The notes beneath the pieces were generated by a model that was given only the letters and a program-made list of their open reading frames with translations, searched no databases and was not told the origin of the DNA. Positions 49,485 through 60,764 of a stretch of DNA of 64,000 bases are shown one piece after another (the stretch's first letter is position 1; each line of letters opens with the position of its first letter). The DNA is taken from positions 310,001 to 374,000 of the forward strand of contig JANUWF010001479.1 in assembly GCA_026120185.1 (NCBI GenBank), read 5' to 3'. The DNA comes from Voacanga thouarsii. Taxonomy: Eukaryota > Streptophyta > Magnoliopsida > Gentianales > Apocynaceae. The translations under genes and the position numbers were made by a program.

Positions 49485-49963
49485 TGTTAGGTTTATCTTT
49501 CATTCCTAATTAGACTAGGATAAGGTAGTTTAATTGAAAAAGATATTCCTAATGTATTTTAAAATTGAAAAATTACTATTGTCCTATGTATATTAGAATT
49601 AGGAAGTTACTCTTATTACATCCTATATTGATTAGAAGTCTTATGACTTGGTACCTATATATAGGTGGAGTCATAAGATTTCTAAGATATCCTGGTTTGT
49701 TTTGATGTATCTAGTGTTATGGGACATATGTATGTAGGTTAGATGAGTGTATGAGTAGTGCGAGATAGAGGTTGGGTAATACCTTGTGTAAATCTTCTAG
49801 TGCTCGTTAATATAATGTTTCATTATACTTGCCATAGATGTAAACTTGGTTAGATAAGTTGAACCACGTAAATCTTTTATACATTATTTTATTCTTCATA
49901 TTCATTTTTTTGTTCTTGTCAAGTATCTCGGTTTACATTTTCTAAACAAGTAGTATTAGAGAC
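49485..49963 (+). mobile_element. Copia-type LTR with primer-binding site
   Basis: A 464-bp LTR from TGTTAGGTTTATC (49485) to TTCTAAACA (49948), followed two bases later by TAGTATTAGAGAC (49951-49963), a decayed form of the TGGTATCAGAGC tRNA-Met primer site. The 3' half matches 57774-58006. The following 50000-50780 is AT-rich leader or degraded internal sequence without clear gag motifs. Confidence 0.65.
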
Positions 49964-51314
49964 TAGTTCCTAGGTTTTTTGGATTTTAGATTTAGAATTT
50001 TGAGATGGTGAAAATTAATAAAAAGCATAGTTTAGGTGGTAGAAGATATAAAAACATGAATCTCACTTGGGAATGGCATATTGTTCAATATATGTTTTAT
50101 TGATGGGTTATGTCTAGAAAAAGGTGGTTAGACACTAGTAAAATTACTCCGTAGTTGTACACCCTACGTGAATTGGATAGATTTTGGATCAAAAGTATCT
50201 GATGGTGGATTTGAGACAGGTAGATCTAGGTTATACAATTAGGGAAAAGAACAAACAATTGCAATTGTCATGAATGGCCATGTACTCATTAGAAAAAGAA
50301 AGATGAAGATTTGCGGTGGCAGCACGATGACACTTGATATGTGAAGATATTCTCACAATCTTCGAGCATATGAATACTTCTTCTCGGATGGATTTTAGAT
50401 TTTAGATAATGTCTCCAAGGGATTAATTAGCTTCAATATGAAAGTAAGTATTTTTATCTTTTGTGGTAGGTTTACTTGTAGCATATTGAAATGTTAGAGA
50501 AAAAAAAAAATTCTTGGACTGGGACGTATTTTAGGTGGTGTGATGGATGTCCTAAAGATATGTGTAGTATCTAATTTTCTTAAGCTAGTAGAATTTTAAT
50601 GGTTGCAATTTTTAGTTGAGGTGGAATCCAAAAATCACACAAGTTAGAATGTCGCAATGTAAGAGAAATATGGGCAATAATATTTATCTGCAAGGAGAAA
50701 AGTACCTCGACGACTTGGAAGGAGAGTACACACATGATTTTCAGGGGGTAGATGATAGTGTGAGAAGAAATCTTGCAAAGGGAGAAAAAAAAATCAAATT
50801 TCCTATGCTATACTTGTTTTTCCTATGCTATACTTGTGATGAGTATACTTACTCGTATGTGTATTTTGATATTAATGTTTTAATTAAAACTTGATTAAGG
50901 GATAGATTTAAATTTAATAATTTTTATATACCTAAAATTTACACATCAAGTTTTTGGCATTGTTGTCGGGGAACAATATCATGAATGTTTGGATTTTATT
51001 GATTTAACCATGTTTATATTTTTATATGTCTATATGTAAATATGTGAATATGTATATATATTCCTTGTATGATTAGGTGCTATATTTTATTTTCTTGTAT
51101 ACTTGTACTTTAATGTCTCTATACATTATAATTCCTTATAACTTTAGTTGTAAATTGTCTAGTTTGTAAATTCTATAATCTCAAAATTTTCTATCTATGT
51201 AGACCTTACTCTTAGTTTATAACCCAACGATCCAACGCCGATATAGTCGATCTAGAAATCGAGAGAACTCTTACCAGGGTTTGCAAGGTTGTAAGCGAAA
51301 GGGTAAGGAAAGAA

Positions 51315-52610
51315 ATGGAAGTAAATCAGCCTAACAATGGTGGTAACGGTGGAGGTAAAAGGCAGATTATGAATGATTTTGTCAAACACGCAATCTCAGG
51401 TACAAGCTCTAGTATCACAAGGCCTAGGATAGAAGCCAATAATTTTGAGATAAAACCTAATGTGATTCAAATGATCCAGAATATGGTCCAATTTGATGGG
51501 TTACATAAGGAGGATCCCAATATCCACCTTACGAGCTTTCTAGAAATTTGTGACACGTTTAAAATGAATGGTGTTTCTAAGGATGCCATCAAACTAAGAC
51601 TTTTCCCTTTTTTCTTGAGAGATTGAGCAAAATTATAGTTAAAATCTTTGCCCACCGGATCCATTACTACTTGAAATGTGCTAGCTGAAAAATTCTTAGC
51701 CAAATATTTTCCACCAGCTAGAATATCCAAACTTAGGACTGACATCTTTGCCTTGCAACAATTAGATGCCGAAAACCTTTATGAGTGTTGGGAAAGGTTT
51801 AAGGAAATGCTAAGAAAATATCCTCACCATAGATTTGAGTTAGGAATGCAAATGCAAATCTTTCACAGTGGGTTGAGCTTTGCTACGAGGCAATTAGTTG
51901 ATGCATCTACAGGAGGCTCCATCAATTCCAAAACCCTGAAAGAGGTATTTGATTTGATTGAAAATTTGGCTACGAATAACTATGCTTGAGATAGTTCACG
52001 ATTTAGAGTTCGTGTACATGGAGTATACAAGGTGGATGCAATAGCTGCATTAGAGGCAAAATTGGAAGTGTTCACGTAGAAAATAGATCAATTGGTAATG
52101 TTCCCTTCCTAAGGGTAGGTCATGAGTGTGAATTGTAATTTTTGTAAGGAAGGGCATCCAAACCATGAATGTCAAAATATGAGGTCTTCACAAGAAGCAT
52201 TAGAACAAGCGGCGTTCGTAGATAATGGTCGGCAAGGTAATAATCCTTATAGCAATACTTACAACTCAGGTTGGAGGAATCACCAAAACTTTTCATGAAA
52301 TAATCAAAACCAACCTCGGCAAGCTTCTTCGAATTTTGGGATGCAAAGGACTCAACCACCACTGCCATACAATGCCCCACCAACTAAACCATCCTTGCAG
52401 GAGCTGGTCAACCAACTGGTAAGTGAACTAAAATACGGTTCTAAGGAATCGATGCAACAACGAGAAACCTGGAGGTGTCCATGTGCAACCTTGAAGGTTA
52501 AATAGGACAGCTAGCCAAACTCCTTGGAGATCGTCAAACGGGATCACTTCCAGGTAATAGGAGACCAACCCACGTGACTAAGACCGTGGGAAATGCTGAT
52601 GTTGAGTTGA
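51315..52610 (+). pseudogene. Athila gag (capsid-nucleocapsid) remnant
   Basis: From ATG 51315: a Gly/Asn-rich start, then IKPNVIQMIQNMVQFDGLH, EDPNIHLTSFLEICDTFKMN and GVSKDAIKLRLFPF (Retrotrans_gag). After a stop at 51624 it continues with LAEKFLAKYFPPARISKLR and LYECWERFKEMLRKYPHH. A zinc knuckle (CNFCKEGHPNHEC, about 52135-52175) and a Gln/Asn/Pro-rich stretch follow. Several stops (for example 51986, 52078) and frameshifts make it non-functional. Confidence 0.85.
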
Positions 52611-52754
52611 TTTGGTTTTTGAATATATTTTTAATTCTCGTTTGTTTTCATTTATTTGGCCATTCTTTTTAATTGTTAGACTGCATTCTTTTCATGAGTT
52701 TGTATTCTTATCCTTTAATTCCATTAAATTCCAAAAAAAAAAAAAAAAGTGATT

Positions 52755-52895
52755 TTTGGTCAAAGCTGACCTGGCGTTGGGCCCAACCTTTGGCTCGGGC
52801 GCCGGGCTATCACGGCCTGATAGTAACTATGAATAGAACAGGTCCAGCACTAGGCATAGTCCTTAGGCTCAGCGCCAGGCCTATTCAACCACCAC
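52755..52895 (+). repeat. GC-rich segment resembling part of the Athila LTR
   Basis: Between gag and ORF2 there is a GC-rich stretch with CTGGCGTTGGGCCCAACC, GGGCGCCGGGC and CAGCGCCAGGCC. It is similar to 56525-56575 in the 3' LTR (TAGCGCTAGGCCCAGCC, GGCGCCGGGTCC) and to 43640-43780 in LTR Y. Confidence 0.5.
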
Positions 52896-53796
52896 ACTAA
52901 ACCCAGCCCTCTTGGCCATTTTATTTAAAATTCTTTCATCCCTCTCAAATTTTCTCTTAACCTATTGTCGGGTTCAAATCCGAAATACTGTCGAGTCACT
53001 TTCTATACCTCCAAAACACTTCCCACACACAAAATCCTCACTTTGATCTTGAAAGTTTGAATCAAAACAAAGAAAAATTCAATCTTTTCATCTAAAATCC
53101 AATTTTCAATCATTCCATTTGGAGAACGATTTCTTCAATCTTTTTGCATAGAATCATTGCCTATACATTGGAAATCATTGTGGTATGATTTTTCTACACT
53201 TTCTACGATTCATTTTTGTTATGAATTTTGGGTATTTTTCTATGCATTTTTGGGTGAAAATTCTTGAATATGTTTTGGGTGAAGGATTTGGTTGCTTATA
53301 TTACTTTCTTTAAGCTTTTATTAGCATAAGAATATACTTGATAATGTTTTATGATTAATGCACTTGATATTTTGCATATTTTTGGAAGTCTTGAGCAGGT
53401 ATTCTTAGTGAGGCATTTTTTGTGATATAAGGATACGTGTTTAGCTTAGCCTTGTGATTATGCACTTTCTTTTATGATATACATAGCATGGCTAATTGAG
53501 CATTCTGATTCTGAAGTGTACATTAATTTCTTGATAAATATTGAGCATGATGGATTTGATTAAAAATGTTGATATTGTGTTTGGATTGGTGTATGGCTAT
53601 CTTTCTTGTAGGTTGTTGGAGGGAGTTGAGTGGTGTTTTATTGATTATCTTGTGGTGTTTTGTGTTGAGTTGGTGGTGGTGTTGATTAGTGTTGTAATAG
53701 CGAGATGGTTGAGAGTTGAGTATTGATTGTGTTGTAAAGAGTGAGTTAAGAGAATCATTTTTTTTCTATTCTACCATTTTTCTTCAACTTTCCATC

Positions 53797-54986
53797 ATGT
53801 CTAGAAGACCTAGGGGTTTAGCACCGGGGACTAAGAGAGCTCGAGATGCATCTTTATTCACACCTTCTTTCAAGCCTCTACCTACCTAACCTACCCAATT
53901 CTCTGATCATATGTGTCAAATCCGGTATGACAAACACCAACACAATAAGATTATAGTAGAAAAGCGATACAAGCCTTCTTTAGACAATTTTCTACAGCTT
54001 TCTACTATGTTTAGGCGCCTAGGGTGGGAGCTTATCATTAGAATAGAAGGTGCTTATTGTCTTGTGTGCGTGAGAGAGTTTTATGCCAACATACAGGACA
54101 AAAAGAAAAATAACCTCTAAGTCATCTCTACCATGGTCAAATGAATTCCCGTTGAGTTTGACAGAACTAGACTAGCTAGAACTTTGGGAGTCCCTGATGC
54201 GGGACAGTGGATTGCTATGGACCATAATAACCAAAAGGTCATGTCCGAGCCTACATAGGATGCAAAGGCTGTAAGGGATAGTTTTCGTATGTGGAGGAAG
54301 GGCAAATAGGTCAAATCGGTTATTACTCCAATAATGATCTTAAGGCCCAATGGCATGCCATAGTCTATATCTTTGCTTTCAACATCTATCCTAAGGCTAG
54401 TGACTTCAATGAGTCTAAGGTTCTTGACCTTTATATTCTAGATAAGATAAGGAAAAATGAGCCTATTCCCCTTACTCTAATTATCATTCATTTTATGCGA
54501 AAGGTTTATTCCTCTAACATTGTAGCCAAAGCCTCAAATTCCTTTCAGTTATTATGCATATTCTGAGAGACTTTGGAGTGTGCATGATGGAGAGTTGAGT
54601 GAGCCTACTACTGATCACTACTTAGTGATGGAGCATATTTTGGTTCAATATGGGTATCACTATGATGAAAGGGCCAAGAGGTGGAAGAGGCTATATGAGG
54701 TGCAACACCCTGAAAAGGAGGAGCTTCCCTCTGATGAGGAAGAGGAAGATGAGCCACCTGTTAGACCTAACCCTCGTGCCACTAGCTTTTATTCGCGTAC
54801 TAATTTTGAGGCACGAGTGAAGGCTCAGTTGGAGAGCTAAATGACTATTCTCCTCTAGTTTCGCGATTCTATTACAGACATTCATCACCGCCAGGATGTT
54901 CAAGATCAAAAGTTGGCCACTTTGATCCAACAATTTATTGGTACATCTTCCAGTCGCATAGCTGCTGATGATGAGCATAACTCTTA
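53797..54986 (+). pseudogene. Athila-type ORF2 (plant transposon protein domain), element Z
   Basis: From ATG 53797: a basic start (MSRRPRGLAPGTKRAR), then FRRLGWELII and CVREFYANIQDKK, which are the same conserved blocks as in the copy at 45375. The middle (54120-54550) is broken by stops and frame changes. The tail reads YHYDERAKRWKRLY, an acidic EEEEDEPP stretch and a short C-terminal end at 54986. Function is unknown and the gene is dead. Confidence 0.7.
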
Positions 54987-56353
54987 ACTTATTTTCTTGT
55001 ATTTTATTTTATTTTCTGTTATTTCTTTTCTTTCGACTTTTCATGACCTTTACTAACTTTTAGGTATCTTTTCTTTTATTCTCTTTTCACTACCTTTTTC
55101 TAGCTTGATATTTTTCTTTGGTTTGTTTCTTTTTAAGTAGGTACTCTAGTAATAACTCTTCCTTATGGTGGATTTAAACATGGTGCAATATGATGTAATG
55201 GAAGTATTTTCATCACTTTCTTCTTCTTCTTTATTAAGTTTGGTCTTCTTGGCTGTACGTTTATTGTTATATCTTTGGCCATTAAGGACAATGTTCAGTT
55301 TAAGTGTGGGGAGAATGGTTTAAAAAGTACTTTTTCATATGATTTTTTCAAAATTTTACAAAACTTTTAGTGGTTTTCATTGATAAGTAAGGTTGTAATT
55401 CTTTTTCTTACTTAGATATGAGTTTTGTCAATCATTAGGTGGATTTTGATGACATTGGTTTTGTTGGATAGGATATTTTGCAAAACTTGAGAGGTTTGAT
55501 TAATTTTATTTATGCATTGGTGTTTCAATGTTATTTGACTTATCTAATTTGAATATGGAGAGTATGATGAATGTGGAAAAACTTTATTAGCTAACTTTTA
55601 TATTATGAGTTTAAATTTTGCTTAGCTTTGAGTTATGATGAGGAATGTGAGTTGATAAAAGATCTTTGAGAGGAAAGATTGTGCAAAAAATTGTGAAAAA
55701 TTCTTGAGGTAGAGATTGGAAAAATGAGTTGATTGCTTCCTCTTTGAAGATAAGAAAAAAAATTTGCTTTTGCTTGATATAGGAGCCAATACGGATAGTG
55801 AAGAGAAATCCACTTTCTTGAGGCTATGAATTTCTAAGAGCAAAAGAAAGGAATATTATTGAAAAAATGATGAGTAATGAACTAAAAGGGGGCCAATACG
55901 GTGTGTGACAAGAAATCCATACACTTGAGACTATTAATTCCGTAAGTCATTAAAAAAAAAGAGAGAGAAAAAGATTAGAGTGCTTTCCTTACATCATGAC
56001 TTAAGTTGTGCAATTTTTAAATTTATAATGCTTAAGTTGGTAGATGACTTAACTTATGTGATTCATGTTATCTATATTCATACTTGAAGAGTGAAATAAA
56101 TTTCTTAGATTAAGGTATACACTTGATTAATTTGACTTCAAGAGTTTTGTGGTATTTTGTCAAAACTTTCAAAGTTTGTATTGTTTTCAAAGTGTATGAA
56201 TGACAAGAGTTGTATTTAAAATTTGAAGGGAAGACAAAATCTTTATTATGGTAAATAAATTTTTGAATAAGTAAGAGCTTGTGTTTTCTTAATAATTTTC
56301 TTGGTTAAACTGTTTTGCTTGAGGACAAGCAAATGTTCAAGTGTGGGGATATG

Positions 56354-57773
56354 TGATAGGGGCTAAAATTACCATTATTTTTTTTAGTTATTTAAGGTTA
56401 TTTTGAGATACATTTTTTGTAATAGCTAGACATATTCTTTCCTATTTGATATTTTGTTTGTAAAAAGTGTTTTTGGTAAGTTTGTGCATATTTGAGTTAA
56501 AATCGAGTAGAAAGTGAACAGTTGCAAAGTGCATCTAGCGCTAGGCCCAGCCAATGGATCAGGCGCCGGGTCCATTCTGACTGCCAAGGAGAAAAGACCA
56601 AAACCGGAGTAAAAATAGGGAAAGAACAAAGTGCAGTAGGCACCAGCTGGATCAAAAGTACCCGAAACTAGGTACGCTCTGGAAGTTGAATATTCTGTAC
56701 ACAAAATTAGGAATATTCTAATGATTTTGGTATTTTTCGTATCCTACTCAGCCAAGACTTTCTAAGTCACGAATTTAGGATCTAAGAGGCCTATAAAATT
56801 ATAAAAAAACACAAGAGAAGATACATATACATATATGTGGAGGTGAATCTAAGAGCAAAAATTCTCAATCACTTATTGAATGAGAGATTCACCTAATTAA
56901 GGAGGATTGTTCAAGAGAGTCTTCAAGAAGAAAGAAAGAGGTTTGTCTTACCTTTGTTTTCTTTTCTTTAAACAATCATGTATCCAATATTTTTATGTAA
57001 TTTGACATTATTTTTTGTGATTCATGATTTCTTGAGTTAATTTAGTATTTTGATTAATTTGTTTTTATCTCGGGATTGGATTGCTTGTTTTTTTTACGAA
57101 GTTGGTTGATTGATTTTTGTTATTAACTTGCTTAAAAAAGAAGTTGGAAATGATTTCAATTAATTAGTTTCATATTTGTTATCTTTTAACTTGCTTGAAA
57201 AAGGTGTTAAGTGTCTAGAACTTTAGTAATCAAAAGTTGGTTGATAATTGCTAGAATATGAATTCATTGACTAATTTCATATTTTAAATCACTTAGAATA
57301 TAGGGGTTTATATAAGGATTGATTTTAATGCATATTTGGATAAGTTAGTCGAGACAGAATATATTCACTAATTTAACTAGGAGATAGTAATTCCATAGAT
57401 TGCAAATGAAATAGGTCTATATTAAATCTTTCATAAGACCAAGATAATAATTGACTATAATATTGGCTAAGTGATTCATTGTCATATTTTCAAAAGCTTT
57501 TGTCTAATTTGCATATTTTCACATCCTTGAGTTGTATATATTTTTTAATTTATTTTTCTTTTCTCACTTTATCTGGGTCGATTAAACAATAAATGCAAAG
57601 TGATTAATGTATACTTATTCCTTTGAGGATCGATACTCGTTAATTTCCTATGCTATGCTTGCGATGAGTATACTTATTCGTATGTGTATTTTGAGATTAA
57701 TGTTTTAATTAAAACTTGACTAAGGGATAGACTTAAATTTAATGATTTTTATGCATTCAAAATTTATGCATCA
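56354..57773 (+). repeat. 3' LTR of Athila-type element Z
   Basis: 1420 bp from TGATAGGGGCTAAAATT to ATTTATGCATCA. The last 150 bp match the truncated 5' LTR (50796-50948). The whole is homologous to the reverse LTR at 42455-43956. Confidence 0.8.
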
Positions 57774-58006
57774 GATGTATAGGTGTAGGTTATGTGAGTG
57801 TATGAATGGTGAAAGAAAAGGTTTGAGTAATACTTTGTGTAAATCTCCTGATGGCTGTTAATAAAGTATTTCATGATCTTCGCCCAGGATATAAGCTTGG
57901 TTAGATAAGTCAAACTACATAATTTTTTTATGCCTTATTTTACTCTTTATGTTCATTTTTCTATTCTTGTTAAGTATTTTGATTGAGATTTCCTCAACAA
58001 AATCTA
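57774..58006 (+). mobile_element. 3' half of a Copia-type LTR
   Basis: Aligns with 49730-49948, the second half of the LTR at 49485 (shared pieces CTTGGTTAGATAAGT and TTATTTTACTCTT), and ends TCCTCAACA. It begins exactly where Athila element Z ends, so Z probably inserted into this LTR. Confidence 0.6.
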
Positions 58007-58204
58007 AGTGGCAACCTAGAATTGCCTGCCATGGAAATTGGTCGATGTGAAATGGGTGGAGAATTTGTTAACAATCTAGGGTTGCAAATTGCAAGGCCAG
58101 ATCTTACTATGCCAAGATAGATTTTAACTGGGAAGCTTAGTGATTTCATCAACTAATTAGCAAGTGACTATTGGAATGTGGCAGGTCCCAAGCAAGTTAA
58201 AAAT

Positions 58205-58372
58205 TCACAAAGCTCCTTGAAGTGGAAATGTCAAGCTACTGGATGTATCAAACTAAACTCGACACTTCTTTTAAGGATGGATCAATCATTGCTACTGTAA
58301 TTCTTAGAGATCACACGGGAAGAATAATAGGATGTTGGACCCACAAGAATTCAGCACTTGATATGCTGGTGT
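58205..58372 (+). pseudogene. RNase H-like fragment of a retroelement
   Basis: Reads LKWKCQATGCIKLNS, then after a one-base shift DTSFKDGSIIATVILRDHTG and RIIGCW. This matches the start of the plant retroelement-type RNase H domain (RVT_3; G.IKLN.D.SF..G....ILRD..G). It is cut by the adjoining LTR at 58370. The stretch 58007-58200 before it has no clear motif. Confidence 0.6.
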
Positions 58373-59114
58373 AAAGACACACAAGAGCCAAGCAACTAAT
58401 AATGTTACTCAACAAGGCTTCAAATACAAAATCAACACTTTAATATCCCATACTTGAATAAATATAATAGGAGCACAAAAATAAAATGGTAGCAATAAAT
58501 AGAAGTAAGAAACATAAATAAACATAAGAGACACAATTAATTTTTAAGTGAAAAACTCTCAAAAGTGAAAAGGAAAAAACTGCGGGACCCCTTGGTCCAC
58601 CAACAAAGTTCTACTATCAACAATAATAGGATTACAATCCAAGTTTCAACTATAATAATTGAAAAATACAACCTTAAAAGAGCATGTACATCAAAAGATA
58701 ATAATGAAGAACTAAAAGAATAGGAGAAATATCATTAAAAAAATAAAGCTATTGTCAAGACCAAAAAAGTAATAATATTTGAAGCATCAATACTTGATCA
58801 TCATAAAAAATTTGTGAAACAAGATATTTTCAAAGATTAACTCAAATTTGATGTGAATCGGACATAGTTTGACACCTCAATTGTCAATTTTATATAGCCA
58901 TACACAACTATGTGTTTGCTGAATTTCTGAATTCAGGAAAGCTATTTTTTTGCTAAATTTCTGTGACCTTTCTCTCTGTTTCTTTTTTTCACTGGCTATT
59001 GTAGTCTCAAATTAGCTGAAAAAGGATTTCTTCCTTATTTATTTGACCTAGTGAGCCATAATAAAGTTATTAGACTTTTTCCACATGAGTTTGGAGTTCA
59101 ATAAAACCTTAACA
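58370..59114 (-). mobile_element. Copia 3' LTR, opposite strand
   Basis: The plus-strand limits are TGTAAAGACAC (58370) and CCTTAACA (59114), 745 bp. On the minus strand it directly follows a purine tract (complement of TCTCTCCCTTCCC, 59118-59130) and the end of a Copia polyprotein, so it is the 3' LTR. The 5' part of this element is missing. Confidence 0.65.
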
Positions 59115-59375
59115 AATCTCTCCCTTCCCAACTATGTGGAGGAACTTACCATATTTACAAAAGAACAACACATCTCAAACTTCCATTTAGGAAAAATTTT
59201 TGTGAACGCGTCTACTCCCTTTTCATCATTATAAACTTTCTCAATCATTACCAACTTCTCATTCAATACCTTATGTGTCCAATAATACATCATATCAATA
59301 TGTTTAGATTTGGAATGAAAAAAAGAATTTTTGTTAAAATGAATTGCACTTTGATTATTAAAAGTAATACATATC
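59115..59375 (-). pseudogene. Copia polyprotein C-terminus (RNase H tail)
   Basis: The minus strand reads FNNQSAIHFNKNSFFHSKSK, HIDMMYYWTHKVL and a late KGVDAFTKIFPKWKFEMCC, the end of the Copia reverse transcriptase/RNase H region (DNQSAI..A.NP..H.R.KHI; AD..TK). It ends in a stop near 59136, next to the purine tract. Everything upstream of this block is lost at about 59375. Confidence 0.78.
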
Positions 59376-59401
59376 TCTCATGAGAGCAACTACCTTTATA
59401 G

Positions 59402-60764
59402 TTGATAAAGCAACATATTTTGATGAGAACTTTGAGAAATACAAGGTCGCGCGAAGAAAAAGTTAAAGAAGCTATTAGAAAAGCAAGATCTATAGTTTAC
59501 AAGGATTTATACGAAAAATTGGATACTAAAGATGGGAAGAAGAATATATATAGACTGGTGCGTTTTAAAAAGAAGAAGACGAGAGATATCGGTGTGGTGA
59601 AATATGTGAAGGACGAAAACCACAGAGTTTTAGTTAAAGATGAAGAAATAAATGAGAGATGGAGGTTCTATTTTGATAAGTTATTTAACGAGAATCAAGT
59701 TTAAGTTCCGAGTGTGGGTAGCCTTGTAATTTCGAACGAAGAGGTTAACTGTACGTTTATTCATCGTATTCAGAAGCATGAAGTTCGACATTCCCTTAAG
59801 AGGATGAGACCAAAAAAAGCAGTGGGACCGGTTGGTATACCAATCGATGTCTGGAAATATTTAGGAGAGATAGGTATTACGTGGTTGACAAGTCTATTCA
59901 ACAAGATATATAGAGTTAATAAGATGCCTATAGAGTGGAGGAAGAGTGCTATGATTCCTCTGTACAAGAATAAATGGGATGTTTAAGATTGTGCCAATTA
60001 TCGTGGGATTAACTCATGAGTTATACTATGAAGTTTTGGAAGAGAGTGATTGAACAGTGGTTAAGGGGTATTATACAAATTTCAGATAATCAATTTAGTT
60101 TTATGCTTGGGCATTCCACTACAGAGGTAATTCATTTATTACGGTAGATGATTGAATATTATAGGGAAAAAAAGAAAGATTTACATATGGTATTTATTGA
60201 CCTGGAGAAAGTCTATGACAAGATGCCTAGAGAAGTAGTTTGGTGGGTGCTGGTCAAAAAAGATGTATTGCTAAATATATTATTCTCATTAAAGATATGT
60301 ATGAAGGAGCATGTATAAGCATAAGATGTTGCGCCGGAATAATTGTAGGGTTTCCTATTACTATCGGAGTTTATCAAGGATCAACACTTAACCATTTTCT
60401 CTTTGCGGTCGTTATGGACGAGTTAACCTGCACTATACAGGAGGCTGTGCCCATGGTGTATGTTGTTTGCTGATGATATTGTGTTGATTGATGAGACTAG
60501 AGTTGGTATAAATGCTAAATTGGAGTTGTGGCGATAGACATTAGAATCTAAGGGCTTCAGAATTAGTAGGAGTAAAATATAGTATATAGAATGCAAGTTC
60601 AGTAGTAGCAGAAATATAGCTCAGAGTGTAACTTTGAATGGTAGAGATATACCAGTAAGTAATTACTTTCGATATCTAGGATCTATTATTTAGAAAGATG
60701 GAGAGATATTTAGGATTTATTATTCAAAAAGACGGAGAGCTCGATGGTGACATTGCACACTGAG
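59402..60764 (+). pseudogene. RTE-type LINE reverse transcriptase, truncated at both ends
   Basis: Reads HSLKRMRPKKAVGPVGIPID and VWKYLGEIGITWLTSLFNKI (RT block with KA.GP.GIP), MPIEWRKSAMIPLYKNK, then [20 protein letters not shown] (palm motif A), ITIGVYQGSTLN, and [10 protein letters not shown] (catalytic FADD, 60466-60477), GFRISRSK and YFRYLGSII. These blocks are typical of plant RTE LINEs. Stops lie at 59702, 59984, 60017 and later, and frames shift near 60240 and 60450. The 5' part is missing; at 60764 it is interrupted in mid-gene by the LTR element that follows. A 34-bp tandem duplication lies at 60678-60743. Confidence 0.85.

Larger units (their letters stand above)
50790..57773 (+). 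mobile_element. Athila-type Gypsy element Z with gag and ORF2 but no pol
   Basis: A truncated 5' LTR end (about 50790-50948) is followed by the primer site TGGCATTGTTGTCGGGGA (50955-50972), like the TGGCGCCGTTGCCGGGG of Athila/Tat elements. Next come gag (51315-52610), a spacer, an ORF2-type gene (53797-54986), a 1.3-kb AT-rich non-coding tail, a purine tract (GTGTGGGGATATG, 56341-56353) and a full 3' LTR (56354-57773, 1420 bp, TGATAGG to GCATCA). Protease, reverse transcriptase, RNase H and integrase motifs are all absent, so the copy could only have moved with help. Confidence 0.78.

Noticed and set aside
52960..52985. GGGTTCAAATCC, a T-arm-like sequence
   Set aside because: No acceptor stem, D arm or anticodon arm can be folded at the right spacing upstream, so it is not a tRNA gene.
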